Source: Trema orientale
Lineage: Eukaryota; Streptophyta; Magnoliopsida; Rosales; Cannabaceae
Direction of reading: 5' to 3'
Length of the DNA stretch: 64,000 nt
Assembly: GCA_002914845.1 (NCBI GenBank)
Contig: JXTC01000034.1
Span: 285,345 to 349,344 of the forward strand
Made by a program: the position numbers and the translations under genes. Position 1 is the first letter of the stretch. Every line of letters begins with the position of its first letter. Below are positions 12,945 through 23,474 of the stretch, one piece after another. The notes below the pieces were generated by a model. The model was given only the letters and a program-made list of their open reading frames with translations, ran no database searches and was not told the DNA's origin.

Positions 12945-13871
12945 NNNNNNNNNNNNNNNNNNNNNNNNNNNNNNNNNNNNNNNNNNNNNNNNNNNNNNNN
13001 NNNNNNNNNNNNNNNNNNNNNNNNNNNNNNNNNNNNNNNNNNNNNNNNNNNNNNNNNNNNNNNNNNNNNNNNNNNNNNNNNNNNNNNNNNNNNNNNNNNN
13101 NNNNNNNNNNNNNNNNNNNNNNNNNNNNNNNNNNNNNNNNNNNNNNNNNNNNNNNNNNNNNNNNNNNNNNNNNNNNNNNNNNNNNNNNNNNNNNNNNNNN
13201 NNNNNNNNNNNNNNNNNNNNNNNNNNNNNNNNNNNNNNNNNNNNNNNNNNNNNNNNNNNNNNNNNNNNNNNNNNNNNNNNNNNNNNNNNNNNNNNNNNNN
13301 NNNNNNNNNNNNNNNNNNNNNNNNNNNNNNNNNNNNNNNNNNNNNNNNNNNNNNNNNNNNNNNNNNNNNNNNNNNNNNNNNNNNNNNNNNNNNNNNNNNN
13401 NNNNNNNNNNNNNNNNNNNNNNNNNNNNNNNNNNNNNNNNNNNNNNNNNNNNNNNNNNNNNNNNNNNNNNNNNNNNNNNNNNNNNNNNNNNNNNNNNNNN
13501 NNNNNNNNNNNNNNNNNNNNNNNNNNNNNNNNNNNNNNNNNNNNNNNNNNNNNNNNNNNNNNNNNNNNNNNNNNNNNNNNNNNNNNNNNNNNNNNNNNNN
13601 NNNNNNNNNNNNNNNNNNNNNNNNNNNNNNNNNNNNNNNNNNNNNNNNNNNNNNNNNNNNNNNNNNNNNNNNNNNNNNNNNNNNNNNNNNNNNNNNNNNN
13701 NNNNNNNNNNNNNNNNNNNNNNNNNNNNNNNNNNNNNNNNNNNNNNNNNNNNNNNNNNNNNNNNNNNNNNNNNNNNNNNNNNNNNNNNNNNNNNNNNNNN
13801 NNNNNNNNNNNNNNNNNNNNNNNNNNNNNNNNNNNNNNNNNNNNNNNNNNNNNNNNNNNNNNNNNNNNNNN
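12945..13871. other. Assembly gap, 927 N
   Basis: A run of N covers the remainder of the left LTR and the last part of the RNase H region. It falls exactly where an assembler would be confused by the two near-identical LTRs. Confidence 0.99.
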
Positions 13872-16800
13872 TTATGTCTACGACGTATATGTCTAGACTT
13901 ACCATTATACATGTTACTCTATGCCCTTCCAATAGCCGATTGACTATCACAATGTATAGATATTGGCGGCACAGGCTTAGACCAATCTGGAATATCTTCT
14001 AAGAAATGGCGTAGCCATTCAGCCTCTTCACCACATTTATCTAGAGCTATAAACTCAGATTCCATCGTAGATCGGGCTATAACCATTTGTTTTGAAGATT
14101 TCCATGATACAGCTGCTCCTACTAGTGTGAAACATACCCACTAGTAGACTTTGAGTCTTTTATGTCAGATATCAAGTTTGCATCGCTGTATCCTTCTAAA
14201 ATTGTCTGTTATAGTGTAGTCTATAGTTACGAGTATATCGTAAGTACTTTCACAATTCCTTTCCAATGCTCAGCACTTGGATTACTTGTATATCTACTCA
14301 GTCTACTGACTGTGTAGGCTATATCTGGCCTTGTGCAACTTATCAAGTACATCAGACTATCAATTACTCTAGATTATTCTACTTGAGAAATACTCTCACC
14401 TTTATTCTTATGAAAGTGTTGACTCATGTCTATCGGAGTTTTGGACACTCCAGAATCATCTTTGTTGAATTTCTCTAAAATTTTGTCCACATAGTGTGAC
14501 TGATTAAGTATGAGTCCAGCAGTCATTCTTGTAATTTTAATTCCCAAAATTACATCAGCTAGACCCATATTTTTCATGTCAAATTTGGAGTTCAACATAT
14601 TCTTAGTAGATTTGACCATCCTGTCATTACTATCAACAATGAGCATGTCATCAACATAAAGACACAAAATGACGCAGCCATTTTCAGTGTTTTTGACATA
14701 GACACATTTGTCACACTCATTGATTTTAAAACCATTAGCAAGCATTACTCTGTCAAACTTTTCATGCCACTGCTTTGGTGCTTGCTTCAAGCCATACAGA
14801 GACTTGACTAGTTTATAGACTTTCTTTTCTTGTCTAGGAGCAAACAAAACTTTCAGGTTGTTCCATATAGATTTCTTCATCTAGATCTCCATTAAGAAAG
14901 GCTGTTTTTACATCCATTTGGTGTACTTCAAGATTCCGCAGAGCGGCAATTACAAGTATCATCCTTATGGAATTTGTTCTCGTCACAGGAGAATAAGTAT
15001 CAAAGTAGTCTAGGCCTTCTTTTTGCCTATAACCTTTGATAACCAATCTAGCCTTATATTTGTCAATTGTTCCATCGGCTTTCATTTTCCTTTTGAAAAT
15101 CCATTTCGAACCAAGTGGTTTGCATCCTGGAGGAAGATCCACTAGTTCCCACGTATGGTTTTGCAAGATGGAATCAATTTCACTCTTAATGGCCTCTTTC
15201 CACAAAGGTCCCTCAACAGAGCTCACAGCTTCTTGGAAGCTTTGAGGTTCACTTTCCAAAATGTAGACTAAAAAATCCGGACCAAAAGATTTTCCAGTTC
15301 TCGCTCTTTTACTGCGTCTAGGCTCATCTTCAACCACTTGTTCTTAGTCCTGGCTATCCTCAGTGATAGCCTCATAAGTTCGTTTAGATGTGCCAGGTTC
15401 TTCCTTGGATTTATACGGAAATTCATGTTCAAAGAATGATACATTTCTCGATTCCATTATTGTGTTCTTGTGTATGTCTGGGATTTGTGACTCATACACA
15501 AGAACTGATAAGCACTACTATTATGTGCATAACCAATGAGAATGCAATCAACTGTCTTTGGTCTTATTTTCACCTTTTTAGGTGTAGGTACCAAAACCTT
15601 AGCAAGATATCCCCATACTCGTAAGTATTTATAGGAAGGCTTTTTACCTTTCCACAATTCATAAGGTGTCTTTTCTTCTTTCTTGTGGGGTACCTTATTT
15701 AAAAGGTAATTAGCTGTTAAAACAGCTTCCCCCCGCATGTTCTGTGGCAATCTAGAATTTAACAGTAATGCATTCATCATTTCTTTCAAGGTACGATTTG
15801 TTCTTTCAGCAATGCCATAAGGCGGAGTGACCTCATGTATTATTCCGTGTTGTGCACAGAATTCACCAAAAGGTGATTCGTACTCTCCACCACAGTCACT
15901 TCTAATCATCTTAATCGTCTTATTAAGTTGATTTTCAACCTCATTCTTATAGAGAATAAACTTCTCTATTGCTTCGTCCTTGGATTTTAGCAAATACACA
16001 TAACAATATTTTGTGCTATCATCTACAAAAGTAATAAAATACTTATTGCCTCCCTTTGTTTATACAAATTTTAAATCACAAATGTCACTGTGAATTAAAT
16101 CAAGGGGTTCAATATTTCTTTCAATGGTTTGAAAAGATGACTTGTCAATTTTGCCTCAACACAAGTTTGACACTTATGTTTTGTATCAATTTGAAAATTA
16201 GGAATATGATTCAAGTTAATTAATCTACGTATAGTATCATAATTAACATGTCCTAGTTTACCATGCCATAAAGTAGAGGACTCAATTAAATAAGCAGAAG
16301 AACTAGCTTTATTGATATTGGGCTTTACAGTCATTACATTAAGTTTAAACATACCCCCACATTCATATCACTTTCCCACAAAGAGACTATTTTTGGTCAA
16401 TACAAATTTATCTGACTCAAACACCATGCGAAATCCGTACTTATTTAGAAGTGAACCAGATACAAGGTTCTTACGGATATCTGGTATATACATTACATTG
16501 TTCAAAGTCAGTTCCTTTCTAGAGGTCATCTTTAGCACCACTTTGCCTAGACCTTGTACTTTAGAGGTGGCAGAATTACCCATGAAGAGCTTTTCCCCAT
16601 TCTCTACTGGTTCAAAGGTTGTGAACAGACCCTTGTCAGAACAAACATGTCTTGATGCTCCAGTGTCAATCCATCATTCCCTTGGATTAGACCCAACAAG
16701 GTTGACTTCAGAAATGACTGCAGACAGAGTTATGTCTTCTACATCTTTTGTGATGCCATCTACCAGGTTGGCTTCATTCTTCTTCTTCTTTAGTAATTGG

Positions 16801-17738
16801 CAATCTGAAGCCCTGTGACCCATCTTGTCATAATTAAAACATTTTCCTTGGAATTTTTGCTTCTTGCCCACTCCGCCTTTAGGTCCTAGCTTGGACCCTT
16901 TCTTTGGCTTGTTCTTCTTAGCCTTAGAGCTTTGATCATGCTCCACAACATTTACTTTTGCCCCAGACGTACTAGACGAGGCTCCTATCTTTTCAGCACG
17001 TCTGTTATCTTCTTCAATGTGGAGCCTAATAACAAGGTCTTCAAGGCTCATGGCCTTTCGCTTGTGCTTTAGGTAGCTCTTGAAATCTTTCTATGAAGGG
17101 GGTAGCTTCTCAATAATAGTAGCTACTTGGAAGGGTTCACACAGTGCCATCCCCTCTGCCTGAATCTCATGGAGAATCAACTGAAACTCCTGAACTTGAC
17201 TGATTACAGTTTTAGAGTCGACTATTTTATAATCGAGGAAGCATTCTACCACAAATTTCTTAGAACCAGCATCCTCAGTTGTATATTTATGGTCTAGCGA
17301 TTCCCACAGCTCCTTTGCTGTTTTCTTATTACGATATACACTATATAATAAATCGGTCAAACCATTCATTACATAATTCCGACATAGGTAGTCAGATTGT
17401 TTCCAAGCATCCACCGCAGCAAGAACTTGGAAATCTTGCTCCTCTTCTCTGACTTTTGGAGCCTCTTCAGTCAAGAACCTCGCAAGGTTCAATGTGGTCA
17501 AATAAAACAGCATTTTTTGCTGCCACATTTTGAAGTTCAACCCATTGAACTTCTCAGGCTTCTCTCCATGGTGCGCTGCTGGTACCATTGGAGTCATAAG
17601 AGGATTTGGCACTCGAGCCACAGCAGGGACTGGCACTGCCACTGCAGATGCTGGCACTGCCACTGCAGATGCCACAGCAGGCTGTTGAGAACTAGCCGTG
17701 TTCTCGGCATTGACAACACCAGCATTGTTGTTCGCCAT
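13872..17738 (-). pseudogene. Copia gag-pol remains (fossil)
   Basis: The internal coding region of the element, read on the minus strand. The gag part begins near 17738 with an alanine- and proline-rich N-terminus and a UBN2-like core ([17 protein letters not shown]). A CCHC-type zinc knuckle sits near 16830. The GAG-pre-integrase segment (LWHGKLGHVNYDTI) is at about 16100-16330 and the integrase core (SDCGGEYES) at about 15500-16060. Reverse transcriptase covers about 14300-15250, with LYVDDMLI near 14650, and RNase H follows to the gap, with GKSRHIRRRHN at its visible end. It is interrupted in several places and is not expected to make a working polyprotein. Confidence 0.9.
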
Positions 17739-18030
17739 CTCTGAAATTAATCAATCAAAGATTATTAATTTCAGTACAAATTTGTTCCCAGGAAAGGCCG
17801 GAGGGTTCACAAATAGGTCTCACTTAAAATCTCGCCTCCTAGACAGAATTTCAAAGAAACTCCCAGGAAAGACGTGGAGGGGTCACAATTGCTTCCTCTT
17901 CAAACCCGGTCTCCTTAGACAGAACACAAATTTTTTCACCACAAGAATTCTACACTAGGAGTGATAATAATAACAAAGCAGGAGAGCAATATATATATTC
18001 AAATAATTAGAATTCTATATATTGCAAATA

Positions 18031-18152
18031 CGAGCATAAAGAATTTAATAAATAAATTCTAATATGCAACTTAGCATAAAGAATTTAATAAATAAACTCT
18101 AACATGCAACCTAGCATAAAGAATTTAATAAAATAAATTCTAACATACAACC
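18031..18152. repeat. Short tandem repeats in the Copia leader
   Basis: Three imperfect head-to-tail copies of a unit of about 42 bp, each containing AGCATAAAGAATTTAATAAA, lie between the 5' LTR and gag. A second imperfect duplication, around CCCAGGAAAG, lies at about 17787-17930. Confidence 0.7.
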
Positions 18153-18191
18153 TAATAAAAACCTTATATAAAGCAAGTTTAGTTTTAAGAT

Positions 18192-19318
18192 TGTAAGAAA
18201 TAATTAACATGCAATATATAAGGTTACAAACATTTATAATAAATTTTTCAATAAATAGCGTTACCAAAATATTATACTCCAACCTTGAGCAGAATTTCGG
18301 TAGCACTTCTAAAACAAGTATTCCTTCTAATAAAAGATTGTTAATGGTCGAGGCCTGTGTTCTACACAGTGTCCTTAAAACTGATTCGCCCCCTCCGGTA
18401 GAATGCTTGAGGAATTGCAAGCGTCAGTTTCCCAGGATACAACGATTAGAGTAGCAAGTGAAGCACCAACACTTCCACTCTACAAACTGGATTGTTATGA
18501 ACTCTAACACACTAAAAGATCTAGCTACGAAATTTTTAAATTCTCTAAGAACTATAGCTAGAAAACTCAAGAACTTCAAGAACACTTGGAACTAGAGAGA
18601 ATGAAGGAGAGAATCAAAGAGGAAGCTCCTGATTTTCGTTTTGGTGTGAAGAATGAGGAAGAGGAGGCCTGCTTACAAAAACCAGCTCTAATGCTTTGGC
18701 TGTTACTCTTGCTGACCAGTTTCTGAACCAATCATTGCTTCAGTTTTCAAACGTCCTTCTAGAAGCAGCAAAATGAAAAAAAAATAAACCTAGCCGCAGC
18801 AAAAGGTTGGCTTTACAAGAGTCCAAGATTTCGGACCGATATTCGTGTCCGCAGGTGCGGGCACACACGAGCCCATGCAAATCAGGGCCCGAGCCCTGAT
18901 GATTTGCACCCCCCCTGCGCGCGCCTGAGAGAGCATCTTAGCTACATATAGTTACACCTATGAAAAGTGCAACTCTATATAAAGTACAAGTTTGAAAGCT
19001 TCCTAACCAATGTGGGACAAGCTTTCCTTATTTCTTCCTCTATTTTTCCAATACCAACAAGCATACTTTGAGTATTAATTTCTCATTCACCCAAGCTCCA
19101 ATTTAGACACATGATATATTAATTTATTCTACTCATAGAGTAGAATAAAATTATGCCAAGACCTTACACTTTTACAAAGTGGGTCTTACTCTAATTTATG
19201 CTCCAAATTGGTTAAAGAAAATAGAATTACAACTTTAATGGGCTTTACTACACATATGAGCTCTCAAGCCCACTTAAGCCCAAATCATCATTTCAAATAT
19301 ATGGCCTATTTTCTAACA
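18192..19318 (-). repeat. Copia 5' LTR, complete, 1,127 bp
   Basis: On the minus strand it begins TGTTAGAAAATAGGCC and ends TTATTTCTTACA, the expected TG...CA ends. Target duplication GTGCT follows at 19319-19323. It is the intact partner of the LTR cut by the gap. Confidence 0.9.
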
Positions 19319-19638
19319 GTGCTATCAGCTTCTTATTTTATTTTACATTTTTTTGTCTCTTTGCTTAATGTGAGAATTTTAAAAATATTTTTTTTTCATG
19401 TTGCTAAAACATGAATATTTAATTGAGTTCTTATATCAAGCATTAAGACAGACATAAGGAAAGGGTACATTAACTTTGGTAGACCTATTTTGGAAAACTA
19501 TGAAGCAGTAAGACTAAATCAAACAATATTTAACAGATAGTATGTGCATAGTTTCAGAGCCACTTGCAACTAGTGTCAATGAGGACGTGTGTTGGGTCTC
19601 AAGATAAAGTTATTATAATGTTCTATGTTACTTGAGAA

Positions 19639-19860
19639 GGTACATAATCGAAAAAATCATAAGATGTAAAATAAAAAACAGATAATATCTTCACAAGGTG
19701 AGCAATCAAAAAAATTATATAGCGGACAATATCTTCATGAGATACGCAATCGAAATGCTTTGAGACGTAATATAAATAAGGGACATTATTTTAAAAAAAT
19801 TTGCAATCGAAAAACTATGAGACGTAAATTGAGTAGCGGACAATAGCTTCACAACATGTG
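19639..19860. repeat. Degenerate minisatellite, about 4 units
   Basis: Four diverged units of about 45-60 bp share GCAATCGAAAA, GAGACGTAA and GCGGACAATATCTTCA. They are not in a gene. The surrounding 19324-20533 has no supported gene. Confidence 0.65.
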
Positions 19861-20533
19861 TGCTCCTTCCTTAGGTATGTAATGGGGTCGGCGACCATTG
19901 GCTGGCTCTAGAGTCGCTAAGCCAGTCTTTTCTTAATAAAGTGAAGGGAACGTGCAAAAGGGGCTTTAGGGAAGCAGCTAGCTAGCTCCACATCACATGT
20001 GCCAAAATAAGAAGAGTCTTATATGCTATGGATTCCTCAAAATTGACTCCATATGCCTAAGCTCCAATACTTTTCTCTCCACTAATAATCCATTCTCGAA
20101 TTTGACTACATTGGCACTTTCCCTGGTTTGGATCTAATTGTGTGGATTCAGATTTGACCCCAGCAAAAGTTTAAAAGTGCTTTGGTATTATCTTTTCGTG
20201 GCGGACAGATAAATCGGCCTATACTTTTTAGGAATCAATCAAAATATTCCAGAGTCTTTTTGTACGTAAGCAGAATTTCATACATGATAATGTTATTGGG
20301 TAATCGGTAAATTCAAATTTTCTCGAGGAAAAAAAAAACGTACAAAGAATCAATTCGTGGGTTTATGTCAAGTTAATGTGACAACTGACACCCATATTGA
20401 TTGACTAAAAGGAAACATATGTTTTAAATTAAATAAAATCAGTAAAAACATTGAAAAATAAAAGTAAATCATGTTGCCCAACGGCAACCGTATAATGTTG
20501 AGGCAATGTTGCCCCACGGAGACTAGTGAATCA

Positions 20534-20868
20534 CTAACTCGGGCCTGAAAGCCAACGAGAAAATGACACGGATGGGACTAATTTGGGCCAAAATGACTTT
20601 TTTTGTATATTTTTCTAAAAATAATATTTTTAGGAGATTTCTTGACTATAGGTCAAGAGTTTCTTGATAATGAAAAAAACTATTAGTTAGGACTTTTTCA
20701 TAGTTAAGAAGTTTTTGATCATAGGTCAAATCGTCTTTTGACACTCCTAAAAATGTTATTTTTAAATAAATGTATAAAAAATTGTTTGGGCCCAATTTTG
20801 TCCTACCCATGAACTTCTCTAAGCCAGCATGCAAGGGCCCATAGACTGTCGGCTTAGGCCCGAGTTAG
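20534..20868. mobile_element. Foldback MITE-like element
   Basis: The ends CTAACTCGGGCCTGAAAGCC and, reverse-complemented from the right, CTAACTCGGGCCTAAGCC are inverted repeats. The similarity continues inward as imperfect arms (TTTGGGCC against TTGGGCCC, then a CTAAAAATAA-type tract). No coding capacity or clear target duplication is visible, so the superfamily is open. Confidence 0.6.
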
Positions 20869-20894
20869 ATGTCGAAATTCAAATAGATAAGGGG

Positions 20895-21185
20895 AAATTA
20901 GAAAATATACGGTATTTCCGAAAAAAAATTGGAAAAATAAGGTGCTTTTGTATTTTTCACGGTGCGGTACAATTTTTATTAAAAAAATACCATTTTTTAA
21001 AATAGTAACTGGTAATCAAAGATATTTATAACGGGTATATAACTGGTAACCAGTTTCCAGAAACCAGTAACCAGTAACTATTTTAAAAATGGTAATTTTC
21101 TAAATATTTTTTAAAAAGTGATATTTCCCTAATTAAAACCGTACAAAAATTGGAAAAAACCCTAACTTCCGTATTTTTGTAATTT
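20895..21185. repeat. Imperfect inverted repeat with AACCAGT motifs
   Basis: Two arms (about 20895-21020 and 21060-21185) are imperfect reverse complements, both containing TTTTAAAATAGTAACTGGT-like sequence. The centre carries several copies of AACCAGT. It is probably an old foldback element. Confidence 0.5.
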
Positions 21186-21301
21186 TTTTTAGTTTTTGTA
21201 GGTATAAGTGTTAGAAACCCAATAGATAATGGTACGAATCTGATAAATTCGTTTTCGGCTCGAAAATGGTATGCTGGGATGTTTTGTACGTATATTAGTA
21301 A

Positions 21302-21982
21302 GGCCATTTCCAGTTCAAAACTTCAAAATGATGTAATTTTTACACCGATTTATAGTTTTTTTTTTCACACTATTTTCAAAACCATCTCCAACCCAAAACT
21401 TTAAATCTTATACTAAAATGAATATTTCCTTTCTTTTTTCTCATTTTTTAATGTGTAAACAACTAATATATTCTATTATTTATTTAATTACATATGTAGG
21501 TAAACTAAAACTACAATAACTAATTTAACACACATAACTGAATTAAAAGTACTGCTTTAATTTATGTTATTTTCTGGTGATAATTTTTTTGGACTTTAAT
21601 ATTATAATTATTAATGAATTAATATTACTTTTAATATTTTAATTTTTAATAAATTAATTTGACTTTAGTTTATTAATATTTTTGTATTAAAAATGCCAAT
21701 TTAATTATTAAATGAATTAAAAGAATTTAAATAAAATTATTAGACAAATAATTAAAGAAAAGGACACAGAGGGAATAAAATTCATCATTTATTATATTTA
21801 AGGGGTAGAATTGGAATTAACAAAGTTTCTAGACCAAACTTTAAACCTACAGTATCACATTATATTTGGCATTCCACTATTTCAAACTCTAAAATAGAGT
21901 TTCTTTTTGAAGTTCGGTTGGAGCTGTATTTGAACTTTATTTTGGTGCAGAACTATAAAATACAGTTCGGTTGGAGTTACCC
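21302..21982. mobile_element. PIF/Harbinger-like MITE, 681 bp
   Basis: The left end GGCCATTTCCAGTTC pairs with the right end, reverse-complemented GGGTAACTCCAACCG, and TAA lies on both sides (21299-21301, 21983-21985). The interior is AT-rich and non-coding. A second CCATCTCCAACCC motif sits near 21382, so one end may be nested or duplicated. It has the same general structure as the element at 7783 but is older. Confidence 0.6.
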
Positions 21983-21985
21983 TAA

Positions 21986-23474
21986 ATTCGTTTGAACAGA
22001 ATGGTCTTTCTTTCTTTTATAAGATTCGTATATCTATCTATATATAATAAGAGTGAATAAACAAGCAAGCAGACAACACTTCAATAATTTTTTTTTTTTG
22101 CCCTTTATACCCTTGACTTTTGTTTTCTTTTTTCTTTGAATTTTAATAAAGTAAGGATAATAAAGACAATTTTTTTTATCTTTTGTCCTTTTATATAAAT
22201 TTTATATAATGGTACGATGAAATAATTAGAAAGAATCCCTTATTGATAATGGTACGATATTTTATATATATATATATATGTTTTATTTTACTGATATAAA
22301 TCTTTATTTTATCTTTTAATCAATTTTTACACTACTAGTGGTTAGGCACGTGTAAAATATATTTTTATTTTATTTTATTTTTTATTTTTGAGGAATGTGT
22401 TACCATACTAGTTTAATTACAAGCCAGAATCATATTTCTATGATCATGGTCGAAGGAAGGCATTACAGGGGTTTGCTAGAGTGGGACATTCAAAATACTT
22501 TTTCTTTCAACTTTTTGTTTGCTTCGTTGTTTTTTGTCCTTCATACATAAAAATTTCGGTCCAGAGACTCTAGTGTGGCACGTAGAGCTTACTCAGACCC
22601 TGTATTAATGTGGGATATTATTTGCTAAAATATTATACACAAGAATATAACTTATTTATCGTATATATAAATCTTAAAATAGTAAGAAATCCTATAACCA
22701 AATCCAGACAATAAAATTAGTTTTCTAAATTCACTAATGGTTATATTTCCCCTCGTGGGTTACTTTAATGCAAAATTGGGAACTTGTTTCATTTTTAAAA
22801 TAGGTGGAGGCATATCTTGTTGACATGTATAGACCGTACTATTGTTTTTAGCAAGTTTATCTAAATTACGATTTAAAAATACCTGAAGTTTGAGACCAAT
22901 TTTAGTAACAAAAAAATAATAATATCATTTATTAAAACTACTTCGGTCTTTCTACTTAATTTTAATAATATTATTGTCTTTTATTCACAAAATGATATTA
23001 ATTTTCAGAAATTTTTAATTTTTGAATATTATTTTGTATAATCCAAATTTCAGACTTTAAATTACAGCATACCCAAATATCAAAAGATTTTTTTTTATTA
23101 TTTTTATTTTATTTTATTTTTTTGCAGTTTAACCTACAAAAGAAAAAGAATATTTAACGAAGCTAAAATTTGGAATCACAAGTGTCGCACGTGCCTAAAG
23201 TTGAGGAGCAAGACCGACCATCGAGTGATTTATTGGCACAAGTCTGATATAATCGTACCTCTAGTTTCGGGTAGAAGATAAAAAAAAAACAAGAAAATTC
23301 CTCAAGAGATTTAACGTAAATAGCTTACTTAAACAATAATAGAACGAAAAAAGAAAATCAAGTATTAAGAGAAATTAATGTTAAGATGGAACCATAATTG
23401 ATCTTTAGAATCCAAAATGCCGCTGAGATCACAAGAAAAAACCAAAAGCAAAACTGGAACCAGAAGAGAAAAGT
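21986..23474. other. Intergenic stretch downstream of eIF3k
   Basis: AT-rich sequence without a supported gene. The right edge should hold the 3' untranslated region and polyadenylation site of the eIF3k gene, which is transcribed leftward. A TA microsatellite lies at about 22262-22280. Confidence 0.6.

Larger units (their letters stand above)
12513..19318 (-). mobile_element. Ty1/Copia LTR retrotransposon, broken, with 5-bp target-site duplication
   Basis: A Copia-family element lies on the minus strand. Its 5' LTR is at the right (18192-19318) and its 3' LTR at the left (from 12513, mostly hidden in the N gap). GTGCT flanks both outer ends (12508-12512 and 19319-19323), so the boundaries are firm. 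The order gag, zinc knuckle, pre-integrase, integrase, reverse transcriptase, RNase H along the minus strand is the Copia order. Over about 430 bp the two LTRs differ at about 16 positions by my count, roughly 3.7%. At an assumed 1.3e-8 substitutions per site per year that is 1 to 2 million years, and longer if the lineage evolves slowly. The coding region is broken in several places (roughly six to ten), so this is a fossil. Confidence 0.93.

Noticed and set aside
12907-13950. Open frames of over 300 codons on both strands
   Set aside because: They consist almost entirely of N.
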